Positions 11,013-22,475 are shown, numbered from the stretch's first letter. The stretch is DNA of 60,000 nt from Symbiodinium natans (GCA_905221605.1 CAJNDS010000156.1:20001-80000), one strand, 5' to 3'. A program made the numbers and translations. The notes: generated by a model from the sequence alone, not told the origin.

Positions 11013-11329
11013 CGGCCTAAGGGTTAAGGGTTAAGGGTTAAGGGTTAAAGGTTAAGGGTTAAGGGTTAAGGGTTTAGGGTTTAGGGTTTAGGGTTTAGGG
11101 TGTAGCGTTTAGGGTTAGGCTACACCCTTAACCCTCAACTCGAAACCCTAAGCCCTAGACTCGAAAACCCTACATTAAAAATATGAACACTTTGTCCTGA
11201 GCCTTTTGGCATCAGGCTTGCGGGTTCTCGCCTATAACCCCTAGACGTTTAAACCCTGAACCCTGAACCCTAAACCCTGAAGTGCGCTCCCCAAGGTTCA
11301 TGTAACTCTCGCAGCTTAGGGCTTAGGGG

Positions 11330-11435
11330 TTAGGATGTTTCCCCCCTATATTGACAGTCCTCAATAGGGATGATAGTACCCGCTGCTATAATCTCCATGA
11401 AGGACTGTTAATTTGAGGGGGAACAAACATCCCAA
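11330..11435. mobile_element. Short TIR element family M, copy 1
   Basis: Ends TTAGGATGTTTCCCCC and GGGGGAACAAACATCCCAA, with inner inverted blocks ACAGTCCT and AGGACTGT. The flanks are telomeric, so any target duplication cannot be read. The family is defined by better copies at 25,718 and 26,393. Confidence 0.75.
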
Positions 11436-12397
11436 GTTTAGGGTTAGGGGGGGGGGGGGGGGGGGGGTTGGTGCTCGGGCCCCCATGAACACCGAGGGCC
11501 TTCATGCTCGTAGAGTGGATTTGCGTGCCCTATCCAAAAAATCCTAAGTACAAGATTACTTCAAGGCCATATAAGATTACATAGGTTTGTTTAGGGCTAT
11601 ATAAACACATTTATATTCATTCATGTGGGTATTTGTATTTTACTTTATTTAGTTACAACTAGGCGCGCTGTTACGAAAGAGGAAATTTGAATTGTCGGTT
11701 TTCTGCGTAGGGTTTGGGGCTGGGTTTGCATGGTATTTGCATACTAAACCCTAAACCCTAAACCCTAAACCCTGAACCCTGAACCCTAAACCCTAAACCC
11801 TAAACCCTAACTTCGTGACTTGCAGCTCCGGCAAAGCCAAGGGATGCAGATTGCGTCACACGTACCAGCAACGAACGCTAGGCCCCTCTACGCCTGGTAG
11901 GTCTGTCACCACAAAAAAAAAACAATGCTACCCTTTTTGGGGCTGGCTACTTCATAAGGGAACCTGGAACCAAAAAATTGGCAGCAAAGGGAGCAAAGCA
12001 AGACGCTGCAAAAACCGCAAGCCCTATATAAGGGTTAATAGAGCTTAAGAGTTCTAGAGTTTAGGGTTGAAGGGGGTTAAAGCTAAGGGCTTCAGGGTTT
12101 TAGGCTTCAGGGTTGAGCGCTTTTCCCTCTAAACCCGAACCTCTAAACCCTAGACCCCTGAACCCTAAACCCTAAAGCCTAAACCCTTGAACCCTGAACA
12201 AAGCAAACCCAAGCAGCGTCTGCTGCGCGACCAGCCTTGGCTCAGGGTTTAGGGTTTAGGGTTTAGGGTTCAGCATCTCTGGTCCAAGCATTCACTAGTT
12301 GAGCAGCTTTCAAGGCCACAGGGGAATACCCACCCGCCCATTCGGTCCCACACCATTAGGAAAAATATCCAACCTCCTTCTTCCCCATACGTTTTCT

Positions 12398-12868
12398 GGA
12401 GGCCCCTAAGGCCCTTCAAAAGACTCAAGATGGCTCCCAAGAAGAAGTTCCCGAATGACCGCGCCTGTTTTGGAGGCCCCAAAGGCCCTTCAAAAAACTC
12501 AAGATGGCTCCCAAGAATAAGTTCCCGAATGACCGCGCCTGTTTTGGAGGCCCCAAAGGCCCTTCAAAAGACTCAAGATGGCTCCCAAGAATAAGTTCCC
12601 GAATGACCGCGCCTGTTTTGGAGGCCCCCAAGGCCTTTCAACAGACTCAAGATGGCTAGTTCCCGAATGACCGCGCCTGTTTTGGAGGCCCCAAAGGCCC
12701 TTTAAAAGACTCAAGATGGCTCCCAAGAATAAGTTCCCGAATGACCGCGCCTGTTTTGGAGGCCCCAAAGCCCCTTCAAAAGACTCAAGATGGCTCCCAA
12801 GAATAAGTTCCCGAATGACCGCGCCTGTTTTGGAGGCCCCTAAGGCCCTTTAAACGACTCAAGATGGC
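12398..12868. repeat. 74-bp tandem repeat, about 6.3 units
   Basis: Units start with GGAGGCCCC at 12,398, 12,472, 12,546, 12,620, 12,684, 12,758 and 12,832. The unit starting at 12,620 is 64 bp long because of a 10-bp deletion. Shared text includes 'caagatggctcccaagaa' and 'cgaatgaccgcgcctg'. Open frames through it are repeat artefacts. Confidence 0.95.
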
Positions 12869-12927
12869 AGTCGTTGCAGATTGCCTAGACATAAAACTCG
12901 AAAAATCATGTCACCGAGTTCGCACTT

Positions 12928-13215
12928 CACGGCCTCGAGGGGCCAGGGTTCGGCTTTTTCACTGGCGTCGGGGTGCCAGGGTTCAGGTTTTTCACTGGCT
13001 TCGGAGACCTAGTAAGGACCTTTCTCGGGCGTCGGGGCCCCACAAAACCTTCGTGGATTTGGGCAAAAACCTTCGTGGATATAGGCAAGGTACGGGGTCA
13101 AAACCAAAAAACCTGAACCCTGGCCCCCTCGAGGCCGTCAAACCCCGTACCTTGCCTAAATCCACGAAGGTTTTTGCCCAAATCCACGAAGGTTTTTGCC
13201 CAAATCCACGAAGGG
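12928..13215. repeat. Imperfect inverted repeat / hairpin
   Basis: Two tandem units 'ccttcgtggatttgggcaaaa' in the left arm (about 13,049-13,085) are mirrored by three inverted units in the right arm (about 13,155-13,215). Outer segments CGGCCTCGAGGGGCCAGGG and CCCTGGCCCCCTCGAGGCCG are also inverted copies. It could form a long stem. Origin unknown. Confidence 0.7.
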
Positions 13216-13243
13216 GTTTAACATTTAAATATATATAGTAGGA

Positions 13244-13519
13244 GAGGTTTAGGGTTTAGGGTGTAGGGTTTAGGGTTTAGGGTTTAGGGTTTAGGCTTTA
13301 GGCTTTGGGCTTTAGGGTTTAGGGTTTAGGGTTTAGGGTTTAGGGTTTAGGCTTTAGGGTTTAGGGTTTAGGGTTTAGGGTTTAGTGTTTAGCGTTTAGG
13401 GTTTAGGGTTTAGGGTGTAGGGTGTAGGGTGTAGGGTTTAGGGTTTAGGGTTTAGGGTTTCGGCTTTAGGGTTTAGGGTTTAGGCTTTAGGGTTTAGGGT
13501 TTAGGGTTTAGGGTTTAGG
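13244..13519 (+). repeat. Long TTTAGGG array with variant units
   Basis: About 38 units, including TGTAGGG, TTTAGGC and TTTAGTG variants in local clusters. It is followed by a fold-back segment (GGTTATTGG at 13,523 and inverted CCAATAACC at 13,625). Confidence 0.95.
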
Positions 13520-14209
13520 CGTGGTTATTGGTATGGGCCCTTAAATGGGGGTCCCCGTTATACACCCCTCATAGACCCTGTAAAACCCAAGGGCCCATAC
13601 TTCAGAACCCTGTAACTGCTTCTCCAATAACCAAGGAATCCCTAAACCCTAAACCCTAAACCCTAAGCCCTAAACCCTAGACCCTGTTCCTTTTGAAAAA
13701 GGAAGCCCAAGAAGATGTTGAGTTCAAATATTGGCTGAGTAGGTTAACGAAGGTAAGAGACCACATTCAGGGACACTTCAAATGACCCTTAGAGTTTCAA
13801 GCCCAGTTGCCCTAAACCCTAAACCCTAAACCCTAAACCCTAAACCCCAAAGGGCTTGGGGCTCCGAAGCCCGTCCACCCCCCTAACATGACCAGGGCTT
13901 TCCGGCGTTGGAGTGTTAAGGCAGTTCGGGTTTAGGGGATTAGGGTTTAGGGTTTTTGCTTTAGGGTTTAGGGTTTAGGGTTTAGGGTTTAAGGGTTCTA
14001 GAGTTCAGGGGGAGTAGGGTTGAGGGTCTAGGGTTTCAGGTTTAGGGGCTTGAGAGTTTCAGGTGATGAGGGCTTCGGGCTCTAGGGGTTGTAGGGGTTG
14101 TAGGGGTTGAAAGGTTTAGGGTTTAGGGTTTAGGGTTTAGGGTTTAGGGTTCAGGGTTTAGGGTTGAGGGTTGAGGGTTGAGGGTTTAGGGTTTAGGGTT
14201 TAGGGCTAC

Positions 14210-15503
14210 GGACTTCAGGGGGAGCGCGCCCAAGCACTGGACCAGTCGGCCAAGCTGCTCTTCTCGCAGCCAGGCTTCGGTGGTTCCCTCCACCTTCGAA
14301 TCAGGGCTTGAATCTAGGGTGTAGGGTTTAGGGTTTGGGGTTTCGGGTTTAGGGTTTGGGGCTTAGGGCTTAGGGCTTAGGGCTTAGGATCTAGGGTTTG
14401 GGGTTTGGGTCTAGGGGCTTGCTCAGCACTGGTTTGGGGTTTGGGGTGTCTTTTGTCCCTCCTGTCACTACTATTCGCTTAAGAACCCCCAAAACATGAA
14501 AATGCATATTCTTCCTTATAAGGGCGATATAGGATCATCATCTTGTGTTTTTTGGGGGGTTTAGTGCACAGGGTTGGGGAGTTTACTCGTGTTGTTACGG
14601 GAGAATTATATTCGGACCAGAAGGGAGTATTCTTGGGGTACCCGTTTGGGGCCTCTAGTTTAGGGTTTCCTCCCACACCCACCCCGCCGGCAGCGGAAAC
14701 GAGAGCTTGATGCGGACCTTGCGCGCATCCGATGCCGCCTGGCGCAGGCTTCGAGTCATTGGAACTCCCGCGCAACCCTGTTTTTTCGCTAAACCCCTTT
14801 TTGAACCCAGACTCAGAACTGATTTTTCCCTAAAAACCCTAAATCCTAAACCCTGAACCCTAAACCTGCTGCGTCTATCGCATCGCAAAGGCTGCCCTAA
14901 AAACTCTCCAGATGCGGGTTGCAATCGCGCACAATCAGACAAGCCAGGCGAGGCACACTGGGTCCAAAGTCCTTCACTTGAACCCTCATTCAGGCACAAA
15001 GGGACACACGACACATGGGGCGAGACACATCGGCTTGAGACGGCATACTCTGATTTTTCCCACCCGTTTCGAAAGGTATGACTTAGGGCTTAAGGTTTCG
15101 AGCTTCGGAGCTCGGGCTTTTTTGTTCCCACCCCATCAGGGCTTCGGGTTTCGGGCTTCTGCCCTGCTGCCTTGCCTGAAACGGAAAGGCGCCCTCGACG
15201 CAGAGCCAGTCTCGGACCTGGCACGAGCCCTTAGCTGACCTACGGACCTCCTGAGGATGTGGGTTAAGGGTTTAGGGTTTAGGGTTTAGGGTTTAGGGTT
15301 TAGGGTTTAGGGTTTAGGGTTTAGGGTTTAGGGTTTAGGGTTTAGGGTTTGCTGTGATAGGGCGTAGATGCTGTGAAGGTTAGGTTTCGGAACAAGCTCG
15401 AAAGCTTCGTGAGGTGCTGAAGAGAAGCTTTGGCCCGATTGTGGAGGGCCATCTACACTTTTCTCCCACCCCACGCCGTCCAAGGCGGCAAAGCCACCCA
15501 AAC
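14210..15503 (-). CDS. Four-exon chain of an unrecognised protein
   Basis: Four minus-strand exons join without frame conflict. 15,503-15,394 (110 nt; acceptor AATAG|G, donor CTT|GTTCCG) includes EKSVDGPPQSGQSFSSAPHE. 15,229-15,176 (54 nt; acceptor CTAAG|G, GC donor CAG|GCAAGG) reads GSCQVRDWLCVEGAFPFQ. 14,777-14,679 (99 nt; acceptor AACAG|G, donor TGG|GTGTGG) includes RSLRQAASDARKVRIKLSFP. 14,293-14,210 (84 nt; acceptor CGAAG|G, donor TCC|GTAGCC) includes EAWLREEQLGRLVQCLGALP. After a 5' phase of two bases, the three later exons are whole codons. Introns contain TTTAGGG arrays and a family T repeat. No domain recognised; both gene ends lie outside the chain. Confidence 0.5.
15264..15352 (+). 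repeat. TTTAGGG array inside a candidate intron
   Basis: About 12 perfect units between the first and second exons of the four-exon chain at 14,210-15,503. Confidence 0.95.
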
Positions 15504-15549
15504 CTATTCCTTTTAGGGTTTAGGCCTAAACTCAGACAACAGTCCACTT

Positions 15550-16070
15550 TTCAAAACTTTGATGTTGGTTGAATCCGAAAGTCAAGTGTGCCAGCAAGGT
15601 CTCGAAGGTAAGATAGAGGCCCCGAAGTCGGCGTGGCGGACAGGCTGCCAGCCCGAGCGGCAGGGCAGGCAGGCCAGGCAGGGCCTGGAAGGGGCCACAG
15701 GTCAGAGAGGCCAGAGGGCCAGCAGGGTCACCAGTGGGGCCACAAATGCCAGTAGGGGGGTCAGGGAGCCGTCTGATTTTTGACCACCCGCCCTGCCTGG
15801 CCTGGCCTGAGGGCCCCCTGGTCCTTGGGCACGCTGCGGCGAGGGTCCGGGTCCTCCTAGCCTGGGGGCCCTGGGGGTACCTCCCCAAAAAGGTTTATTA
15901 TAAGGGACCAGTACTGGTCCCCCGAGGAGAACGTGTTCCGGTACCGGGCCCATCGTGGGCGCTACCGATCCCCATGCTGTGGGAGGCGGGCGAGCGACCT
16001 GGGTCGGCTTGCGCCATCGAGGTCGAAGGGCTTAAGCGCCGCCCCCAACGTAGGGGGGCGGCCTAGGCCC
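15550..16070. other. GC-rich unique segment, both strands open
   Basis: About 520 bases without telomeric repeats, rich in CAGGCAGG and GGGCC runs, with overlapping open frames on both strands but no recognisable motif and strongly biased Pro/Gly/Arg composition. No gene called. Confidence 0.4.
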
Positions 16071-16692
16071 TGAGTTTAGGGTTTAGGGTTTAGGGTTTAG
16101 GGTTTAGGGTTTAGGGTTTAGGGTTTAGGGTTTAGGGTTTAGGGTTTAGGGTCCTACGGCCACCTTCTCAGCAACACAAGCTGTACACCTAACCAGCAAG
16201 AACGCCTGAGAATCCAAAAGGCAGTTGTTGTTGCATCAAAGCCTACAAAAGGACAGGGTTCTTCCCCCAACTACAATCCTCATTAAACCTAAACCCTACA
16301 CCCTAAACCCTAAACCCTAAACCCTACACCCTACACCCGAAATCTATTCAAGGAGAACCCCACATAGGCGTTGGGCTCTTAAGGTCAACTCTAGACCGAG
16401 CTGGCGGACCCCGGAAAGTTACGCGCCTATATAGGGTTTAGGGTTTAGGGTTTAGGGTTTAGGGTTTAGGGTTTAGGGTTTAGGAGGGCTTGCTGTTTAG
16501 AGTTTCGGGTTTCGGGTTTGGATGTAGGTTCCTGAGTAGAATACGGGGGCACGGAACCCTCAAAATGAACACGCAACGTGGACCCTAAGCCCTAAACCCT
16601 AAACCCTTTTGCATCTGGGCGGGGATGGAAGTTGCGGGAAACCCTAAACCCTAAACCCTAAACCCTAAACCGCCCAAAACCCTAAGCCCCAC

Positions 16693-16734
16693 CTGGCCAT
16701 CGAAGATCCGCACGAGCTTCCACTGGACCGTGCC
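16693..16734 (-). CDS. Candidate 42-nt micro-exon
   Basis: On the minus strand a pyrimidine tract and acceptor TTCCCCCCCAG|G are followed by 14 codons reading GTVQWKLVRIFDGQ and then a consensus donor CAG|GTGGGG. A telomeric array starts 40 bases upstream (16,782). The plus strand is also open here, so orientation is probable rather than certain. Protein unknown. Confidence 0.45.
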
Positions 16735-16781
16735 CTGGGGGGGAAGGCTGGGATTCCGGATCCCAGGCTGCGGGTTGAGCA

Positions 16782-17005
16782 GGTTTAGGGTTTAGGGTTT
16801 AGGGTTTAGGGTTTAGGGTTTAGGGTTTAGGGTTTAGGGTTTAGGGTTTAGGGTTTAGGGTTTAGGGTTTAGGGTTTGTTGTTTTTTTGGGGGGGGTTTA
16901 GGGTTTAGGGTTTAGGGTTTAGGGTTTAGGGTTTAGGGTTTAGGGTTTAGGGTTTAGGGTTTGGGGTTTAGGGTTTAGGGTTAGGGTTTAGGTTTTAGGG
17001 TTTAG
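16782..17005 (+). repeat. Two adjoining TTTAGGG arrays
   Basis: About 30 units, split by GTTGTTTTTTTGGGGGGG at 16,878-16,896. Confidence 0.95.
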
Positions 17006-17260
17006 GTTCGAACCCGAAGAAAGGGAGGGTTTGGGGTCGAGCCTATGCCAGGTTGGCGTGTGGGGAGGCTTCCACAAACTCGCCCTTGAAAGCCCCGAAT
17101 ATGGTGGAACAATTCCCGTCTGCGGACCCCCCCAAAGAGACCCCAACCCTAAACCCTAAACCCTAAACCCTAAACCCTAAACCCTAAACCCTAAACCCTA
17201 AACCCTTCGGAGGATCCTTGCGTCATGAACCCTATCCCGCAGGAGAAGACTCAGAGCCCC

Positions 17261-17488
17261 TACTTAACTTGGAGGTTCATGGAACTTTCTAGCCAATCAT
17301 TGCAGGGTTTAGGGTTTAGGGTGTAGGGGTACTTATTAACCGATTCTGACTGTGCTTGTAACCCTCTTATAAGCCCCTAAAGTGCCCGCATAGGTTGTAA
17401 GTACAGTCATAAGTACAGTGATAATGAACCCTAAACCCTAAACCCTAAACCCCAAACCCTGGTTACAAAGTATCCTGAACCTCCAAGT
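17261..17488. mobile_element. Fold-back element family P, copy 3, interrupted twice
   Basis: The left terminus CTTGGAGGTTCA and inverted right terminus CCTGAACCTCCAAGTG enclose family sequence interrupted by telomeric motifs at about 17,305-17,328 and 17,427-17,461. The two inserts are in opposite orientations. Confidence 0.65.
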
Positions 17489-18164
17489 GCTGGCCTCAGC
17501 CGTCGGCTGCAGCCGCGGTGGGCAGAGGTCCTGCGAACTAGGAGAGGGTGTGCAGGGGGTTTAGGGTTTAGGGTTTAGGGGTTTTAGGGGTTTAGGGGTT
17601 TAGGGGTTTAGGGGTTTAGGGGTTTAGGGGTTTAGGGGTTCAGGGGTTCAGGGCGGGGGGGGGTGGGCTCTCGGGGGCGGAGGGGGGCCCCTAAACCTTG
17701 TCAGCCCTCTAACCCCTGCACCCGCAGCCTTACTTGGGACCCTAGAAACCCTGTAGACCAATAAACCTTCAACTCGCAATTTTTCTGGAGACTTTGAAAA
17801 ACTACCGGTTCATGACGCCACCCTTACTTTTCCGCACTCGAGAGTCCACTGGAGAAGACCCTACATGTCGAACCCTCGTTTGCAAACTCTTAACCCGAGT
17901 ACCCTACATCTTAACCTCAATTCCTAAACCTGAAACGTAAAGGGTTTAGGGTTTAGGGTTTACAAAACCCTAAACCCTGAGCCCCTTTCTCTCTCGCGCA
18001 TGCGTTTCCTTTTCAACTGCGGGGCACGACCCCGAAGTGTTGGAGAGCTTGGGGATTCAGGGTGTCTAGGCCCTAGCAAGGGGAGACTTCTGCCCTAAAC
18101 CCTAAACCCTAAACCCTAAACCCTAAACCCTAAACCCTAACCCCCAAACCGGACAGAGAGCCTA

Positions 18165-18275
18165 CAAGGTTCACCTAAGGGTCCATGTACCTAATTATTC
18201 TATACTTGGGCCTTAAAGTACCTCCTAGTACATGGGCTTTAGGGCCCAAGTACATAGCAATGCATGGACCCGTAT
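18165..18275. repeat. Fold-back segment, single copy
   Basis: AGGGTCCATGTACCTAA and TTGGGCCTTAAAGTAC are mirrored by GTACATGGGC, CTTTAGGGCCCAAGTACAT and GCATGGACCC. It resembles the other short elements but has no second copy here. Confidence 0.4.
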
Positions 18276-18418
18276 CCTAAACCCTAAACCCTAAACCCTA
18301 AACCCTAAACCCTAAACCCTTAGGGATTGCTCCGAAGGAAAGGACCGGTGACCCGGAAGAACCCCGCGGTCCACGCAGCGGAGGTTCCGGCAGCCGGGTG
18401 CCGCCATCTGAAGGGTTT

Positions 18419-18590
18419 AGTCTTTAGTAGGGTTTAGTAGGGTTTAGTAGGGTTTAGTAGGGTTTAGTAGGGTTTAGTAGGGTATAGTAGGGTTTAGTGG
18501 GGTTTAGTAGGGTTTAGTAGGGTTTAATAGGTTTTAGTAGGTTTTAGTAGCGTTTAGTAGGGTTTAGCAGGGTTTATAGTAGGGTTTAGG
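18419..18590 (+). repeat. Decamer variant array TTTAGTAGGG
   Basis: About 17 units of a 10-bp derivative of the telomere unit. It is locally homogenised, so it arose by tandem duplication rather than direct telomerase synthesis. Confidence 0.9.
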
Positions 18591-19249
18591 GTTTAGGGCT
18601 GTTGCTTTAGGTTTTAGGGTTTAGGGTTTAGGGATGAGGGATTAGGGCCTTGATTAGGGTTTAGGGTTTCGTTTTGTTTTCCACCCGCCTAGCCCGCCTA
18701 GCTGACTCAGGGAGACGCACTGCAGGGCAAGACGCACGCTACTGCTTCAACGAGAAATGCCGAGAAACCCCACTTCCCCTTCCGGGTTCTTTGTTTCCAC
18801 CTCCCCCTCACTAAAGAAAGGCAAGGTTTAAAAAGCCAGTACTGATTAACCACAAGTACAGGGTTTCGGGTTTGGTTTAGGGCTTAGGATCCAGGGTTTA
18901 GGGTTTGGGGTTTGGGGTTTGGGGTTTGGGGTTTGGGGTTTGGGGTTTGGGGTTTCTACTAGGGTTTGTGGGGTTTTGGGCGTTGTTAAGATGTTTTGGG
19001 GGTTTCTGGGGCCGTGCTTCGACCCTGACCCTTTTTTGTATCCGGCCTGTGATCTCCTGGCCGGAATATAGGCTCTGTAGAAGAAGACCCTCAACCCCAA
19101 GCCCTTACCCTTTTTGCGACATTAGAGTTTAGGGCTTAGGGTTTAGGGTTTAGGGTTTAGGGCCTGCCGCGTCCCTGCACTTGGTTTGCCGAAGGCCTGG
19201 TTTAGGGTTTAGGGTTTAACTCAACCCGAAAAGACTTAACTGCCTGCTG

Positions 19250-19356
19250 CAAAGAGCCCAATATTCCTTAATTAAGGAATATTCCTTAAATCATACAGGG
19301 ATCCTTATTGTGATTTAAGGTATTTTCCTTAATTAAGGGTTATTGGGCTCTTTGGG
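19250..19356. mobile_element. Short inverted-repeat element family A, copy 3 (TG duplication)
   Basis: 107 bp. The left end has lost two bases (CAAAGAGCCC) and the right end GGGCTCTTTGGG is intact. TG flanks both sides. Confidence 0.85.
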
Positions 19357-19714
19357 TGCTCCATGCTCCCCCACCTCGGCGTTCGGCTCAACACCCGCGG
19401 CTGCAGGTGGCTGGGCGCAATTCCTGAGAACCCAAACAACTCGATAGCTTCCTTCAGACGTCTCGAAGGGTCTCGTTCCACAGCTCACAGCACTGCGAAG
19501 AGGAAGCAGCTTTAGAATTTGCGCATTAGTTTCTACGGAGTAGCACTTGAAACCCTAGCACCCGAACCTCAACTCCCGCGAACCCCCTCAACCCCTAAGC
19601 CCCCTAAACCCTAAACCCTAACCCCCCAAAGCCTAAACCCCCCAAACTCTAAACCCCCCAAACCCTAAACCCTAAACCCTAAACCCCAAACCGCCCCTAA
19701 ACCTTAAAGATGAC

Positions 19715-19798
19715 CAAGGTTCCACAACGTGAGGCGCTTGAGCTTGTTCAAGTTCAGCAGCAAGGAGCCACCAAGAGCCTCAGGGTTTTGGAGCTTCC
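19715..19798 (-). CDS. Candidate exon with leucine-rich-repeat character
   Basis: After acceptor ACCCAG|GG the minus-strand frame includes LGGSLLLNLNKLKRLTLWNL, with leucines spaced as in a leucine-rich repeat, and stops at donor CTTG|GTCATC (84 nt). A single unit is weak evidence for the family. The plus strand is open too. It is flanked by arrays on both sides. Confidence 0.35.
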
Positions 19799-19802
19799 CT
19801 GG

Positions 19803-19926
19803 GTTTGGGGTTTAGGGTTTTTTAGGGTTTAGGGTTTAGGGTTTAGGGTTTAGGGTTTAGGGTTTAGGGTTTAGGGTTTAGGGTTTAGGGTTTAGGGTTT
19901 AGGGTTTAGGGTTTAGGGTTTAGGGG
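19803..19926 (+). repeat. TTTAGGG array, about 16 units
   Basis: Nearly perfect heptamers except a TTTTTTAGGG interruption near the left end; it abuts the LRR-like exon candidate. Confidence 0.95.
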
Positions 19927-20228
19927 GCTTAGGGGGCTGAATTACAGGGCTTACGGGGCTTTGGGAGCCCTAAAATCGAAACCCAAACGCCCTAAACACA
20001 AAACCTCTAAACCCTTAAACCCCTAAACCCTTTAAGCCCTTTAAACCCTTCAAACCCTTCAAACCCTTTAAACCCTCAACACAAAAACCCTCACCCAAAA
20101 AAAACGAACATCCCAAACACCCGAACACCCTAAACCCCTCCCGAAAACCCTGAGCATGGTTCAGAACTTGGGGCTCATGTACGAGTTGCTTCAGAACCCT
20201 CCCGAACAAATAACAGGACACTTCCTCC

Positions 20229-20351
20229 TTAGGGGATAGGATTAGGGGGACCCTTGGGGATATAGACCCTCTGAATAAGGTCCCTGTTTAAGGGAGCCAG
20301 AAGAGGATTCAGAAGGGGTACCCTTTGAAGGGCCCCCCTTATCCTACCTAG
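20229..20351. mobile_element. Short dispersed element family Q, copy 2
   Basis: Counterpart of 2,120-2,241 in the same orientation, with a few substitutions and indels. Imperfect terminal inversion only. Confidence 0.75.
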
Positions 20352-20799
20352 GACTCCTAAGGGTAATACAGGGTAATACAGGGATTATTATTTTTCATCT
20401 TTCGGGGCTCGCACGCAAATGGCAGTTATTGGGTTTGAAGGCCGTGTCCTGCCATGCTGCGGCGTCAAACCCAAAGCCCTTAAACCCCTAAACCCCCAAA
20501 CCCTAAACCCTCAACCCTAAACCCCAAAACCCTAAAAAAAAAACCTAAACCTCTAAACCCTAAACCCCTAAACCCTAAACCCCAAACCCTAAACCCCAAA
20601 CCCTAGACCCTACTCAGGGCTTAGGGCCCAAGCTCATGTTATCGTTCAAATCTGCTTGGGAGACCTTTTTGGGGGTCGGAGGGCTGACTGCTTGAGCACT
20701 TGAGGCCGCAAAGAGAAGGGGAAACCAACCCCCAACCCTAAACCCTAAACTCCCAACCCTAAACCCCAAACCTTAAACCCTAAGCCCCAAACCCTAAAC

Positions 20800-20873
20800 C
20801 CCAAGCCTCGAAGTCCTGCCGCAGCACGCCGCGCTCCTGCGGACCCCGGATCGTGGGGGGGAGCCCGTCGCTG
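20800..20873 (-). CDS. Candidate exon, unknown protein
   Basis: The minus-strand frame LSDGLPPTIRGPQERGVLRQ continues DFEAWG and runs up to donor TTGGG|GTTTAGGG, the first unit of a telomeric array. G/C occupies over 90% of third positions. GLPPTIRG superficially resembles the start of a TBC domain, but the rest does not follow that pattern, so no function is claimed. Confidence 0.4.
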
Positions 20874-20880
20874 AGGGCTT

Positions 20881-22475
20881 GGGGCTTAGGGCTTAGGGTT
20901 TGGGGCTTGAGGTTTAGGGTTTAGGGCTGATTAGGGATTCGGGTTTAGGCTTTAGGGGTACAAAAATCCCCTTTTTAACAAACCCTTATAAGGGGCGCCA
21001 TTACCGAATTCGCGCCTTCCCTACGAAGAGCCAGAAAGTTGAAGGTGCCCTTTGCGACCTCCCTCGACCTACAGCTCTATGGTGTTTAGGGTTTAGGGTT
21101 TCGGCCAGGATTAGGACTGTAGCAAAAGTAGCTTGAACTTGAAACCCCTCGCGATTCCATGTTGTGGCTTATCGTTCTTGAGATTGATTTGGAAACCCTA
21201 AGCCTTAAGCCCTAAACCCTAAACCCAAAAGGAAAGCCAGATCGGAGGAAGACCAGGCCTACCGGTGCCAACACGGCATATCGGGGGTGAGCTTTTAGGG
21301 CCAGCACCCGACGTAGGCCACAGCAGCTGCGGCTTCTGCGACGTCTATAATTGCTTTGTTGGTTATTCTTCCATTTCACATATATATATATATATATACG
21401 TGTGTGTAGCCATAACGCACATATTAAAAAATCTATATATGTGTATATGTATATGTACATCTCTCTTATGGGATAAGGCTCAGGGTCATCAGCCGCGCGT
21501 CTGAGTTGAAGCCGTGAGCCCGACTCTCCCAACCCCCAGCCTGCCCATCTGAAGGTGATGCATAGGGTTTAGGGTTTAGGGGAGTTTTTGGGGGGTTTAG
21601 GGTTTAGGGTTTAGGGTTCAGGGATTAGGGTTTAGGGTTTAGGGTTTAATCGCTCACATTCGGACAAGCCAGGCGAGGCAAACACTGTTCGTTAGGCGCT
21701 ACCCAGCACATCTGGCCAAGTCGGGTAGTGGTGATACACAGCATCTGTCACACAGCCCACAAAGTGATACTCTGCAAGGGTAACTACAATACAGACTTCA
21801 GGACATGTCCCTCTCTCAGTACTCCTTCGCATCAAAACCATGTTCGTGCTTCTCTTTCCGGGCAGGGGAGGAATTGCGACCACCAAACCACCCATCAGTT
21901 AACCAGTACGGTAACTACATTCCTCCCCCCATTCCTCCCCCCTTGGGAGCTCGCTCCTCTCTGACCGACTTCCTCCGCTTTGCTTCTCCCTCTCCCCCGT
22001 CTCACACGCCGGCCTTCCTTCACGTGCCTAGCTTCACGAGCTCCTGCACTCTCTGCCATTCTGTCAGACCACTCCCCCAGATCGCTAGCTCCGGCCATCG
22101 CCACCCTCTGGGTTCCACCACGCATGCTTGGTCACAAGGCTGAAGGTCTTACCTATGCAGTTGTAGGTTCACATTCTCGTCCACGCAGTTGCAGCTTCAA
22201 ATTCACGAATTCTCCAAATTCTCCAATTGCTGTTGTCCAAATTTCAAATTCCACGCAGCGCCATATGCAGGCCACCCATGCAGTGCATTTGCAGTTCAGC
22301 TCATGATCACGCTTGGTGTTTCTGTCCTATGCCAACAGCCATCATGCGCTTCCACCAGGTGTCGTGCTCGACTGTTCCCTAGCAGAGCCATGGGCTAGCC
22401 CACAAATAACAGTTCATACCAGCTCAAGTATATTGGGCGGTCAAGGGAACTTTAACATAGGCAGCTTACTTACAT
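20881..22475. other. Mixed spacer: arrays, family T repeat, AT tract
   Basis: Holds short telomeric arrays, a TATATA/GTGTATAT stretch at about 21,379-21,450 and a family T repeat at 21,650-21,782. From 21,790 to 22,475 there is pyrimidine-rich unique sequence with overlapping open frames on both strands that lack recognisable motifs. Confidence 0.4.
21650..21782. mobile_element. Dispersed repeat family T, copy 2
   Basis: Shares 'cgctcaca', 'acaagccaggcgag' and 'agtgatactc' with the copy at 7,505, and also directly follows a telomeric array. Confidence 0.5.

Noticed and set aside
18900-19110. Gly/Phe/Trp- and Lys/Pro/Asn-rich frames such as LNPKP repeats in many arrays
   Set aside because: These are translations of TTTAGGG, TTTGGGG and CCCTAAA units.
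20800-20873. TBC-domain assignment from GLPPTIRG
   Set aside because: Only eight residues fit and the following sequence does not follow the domain pattern.
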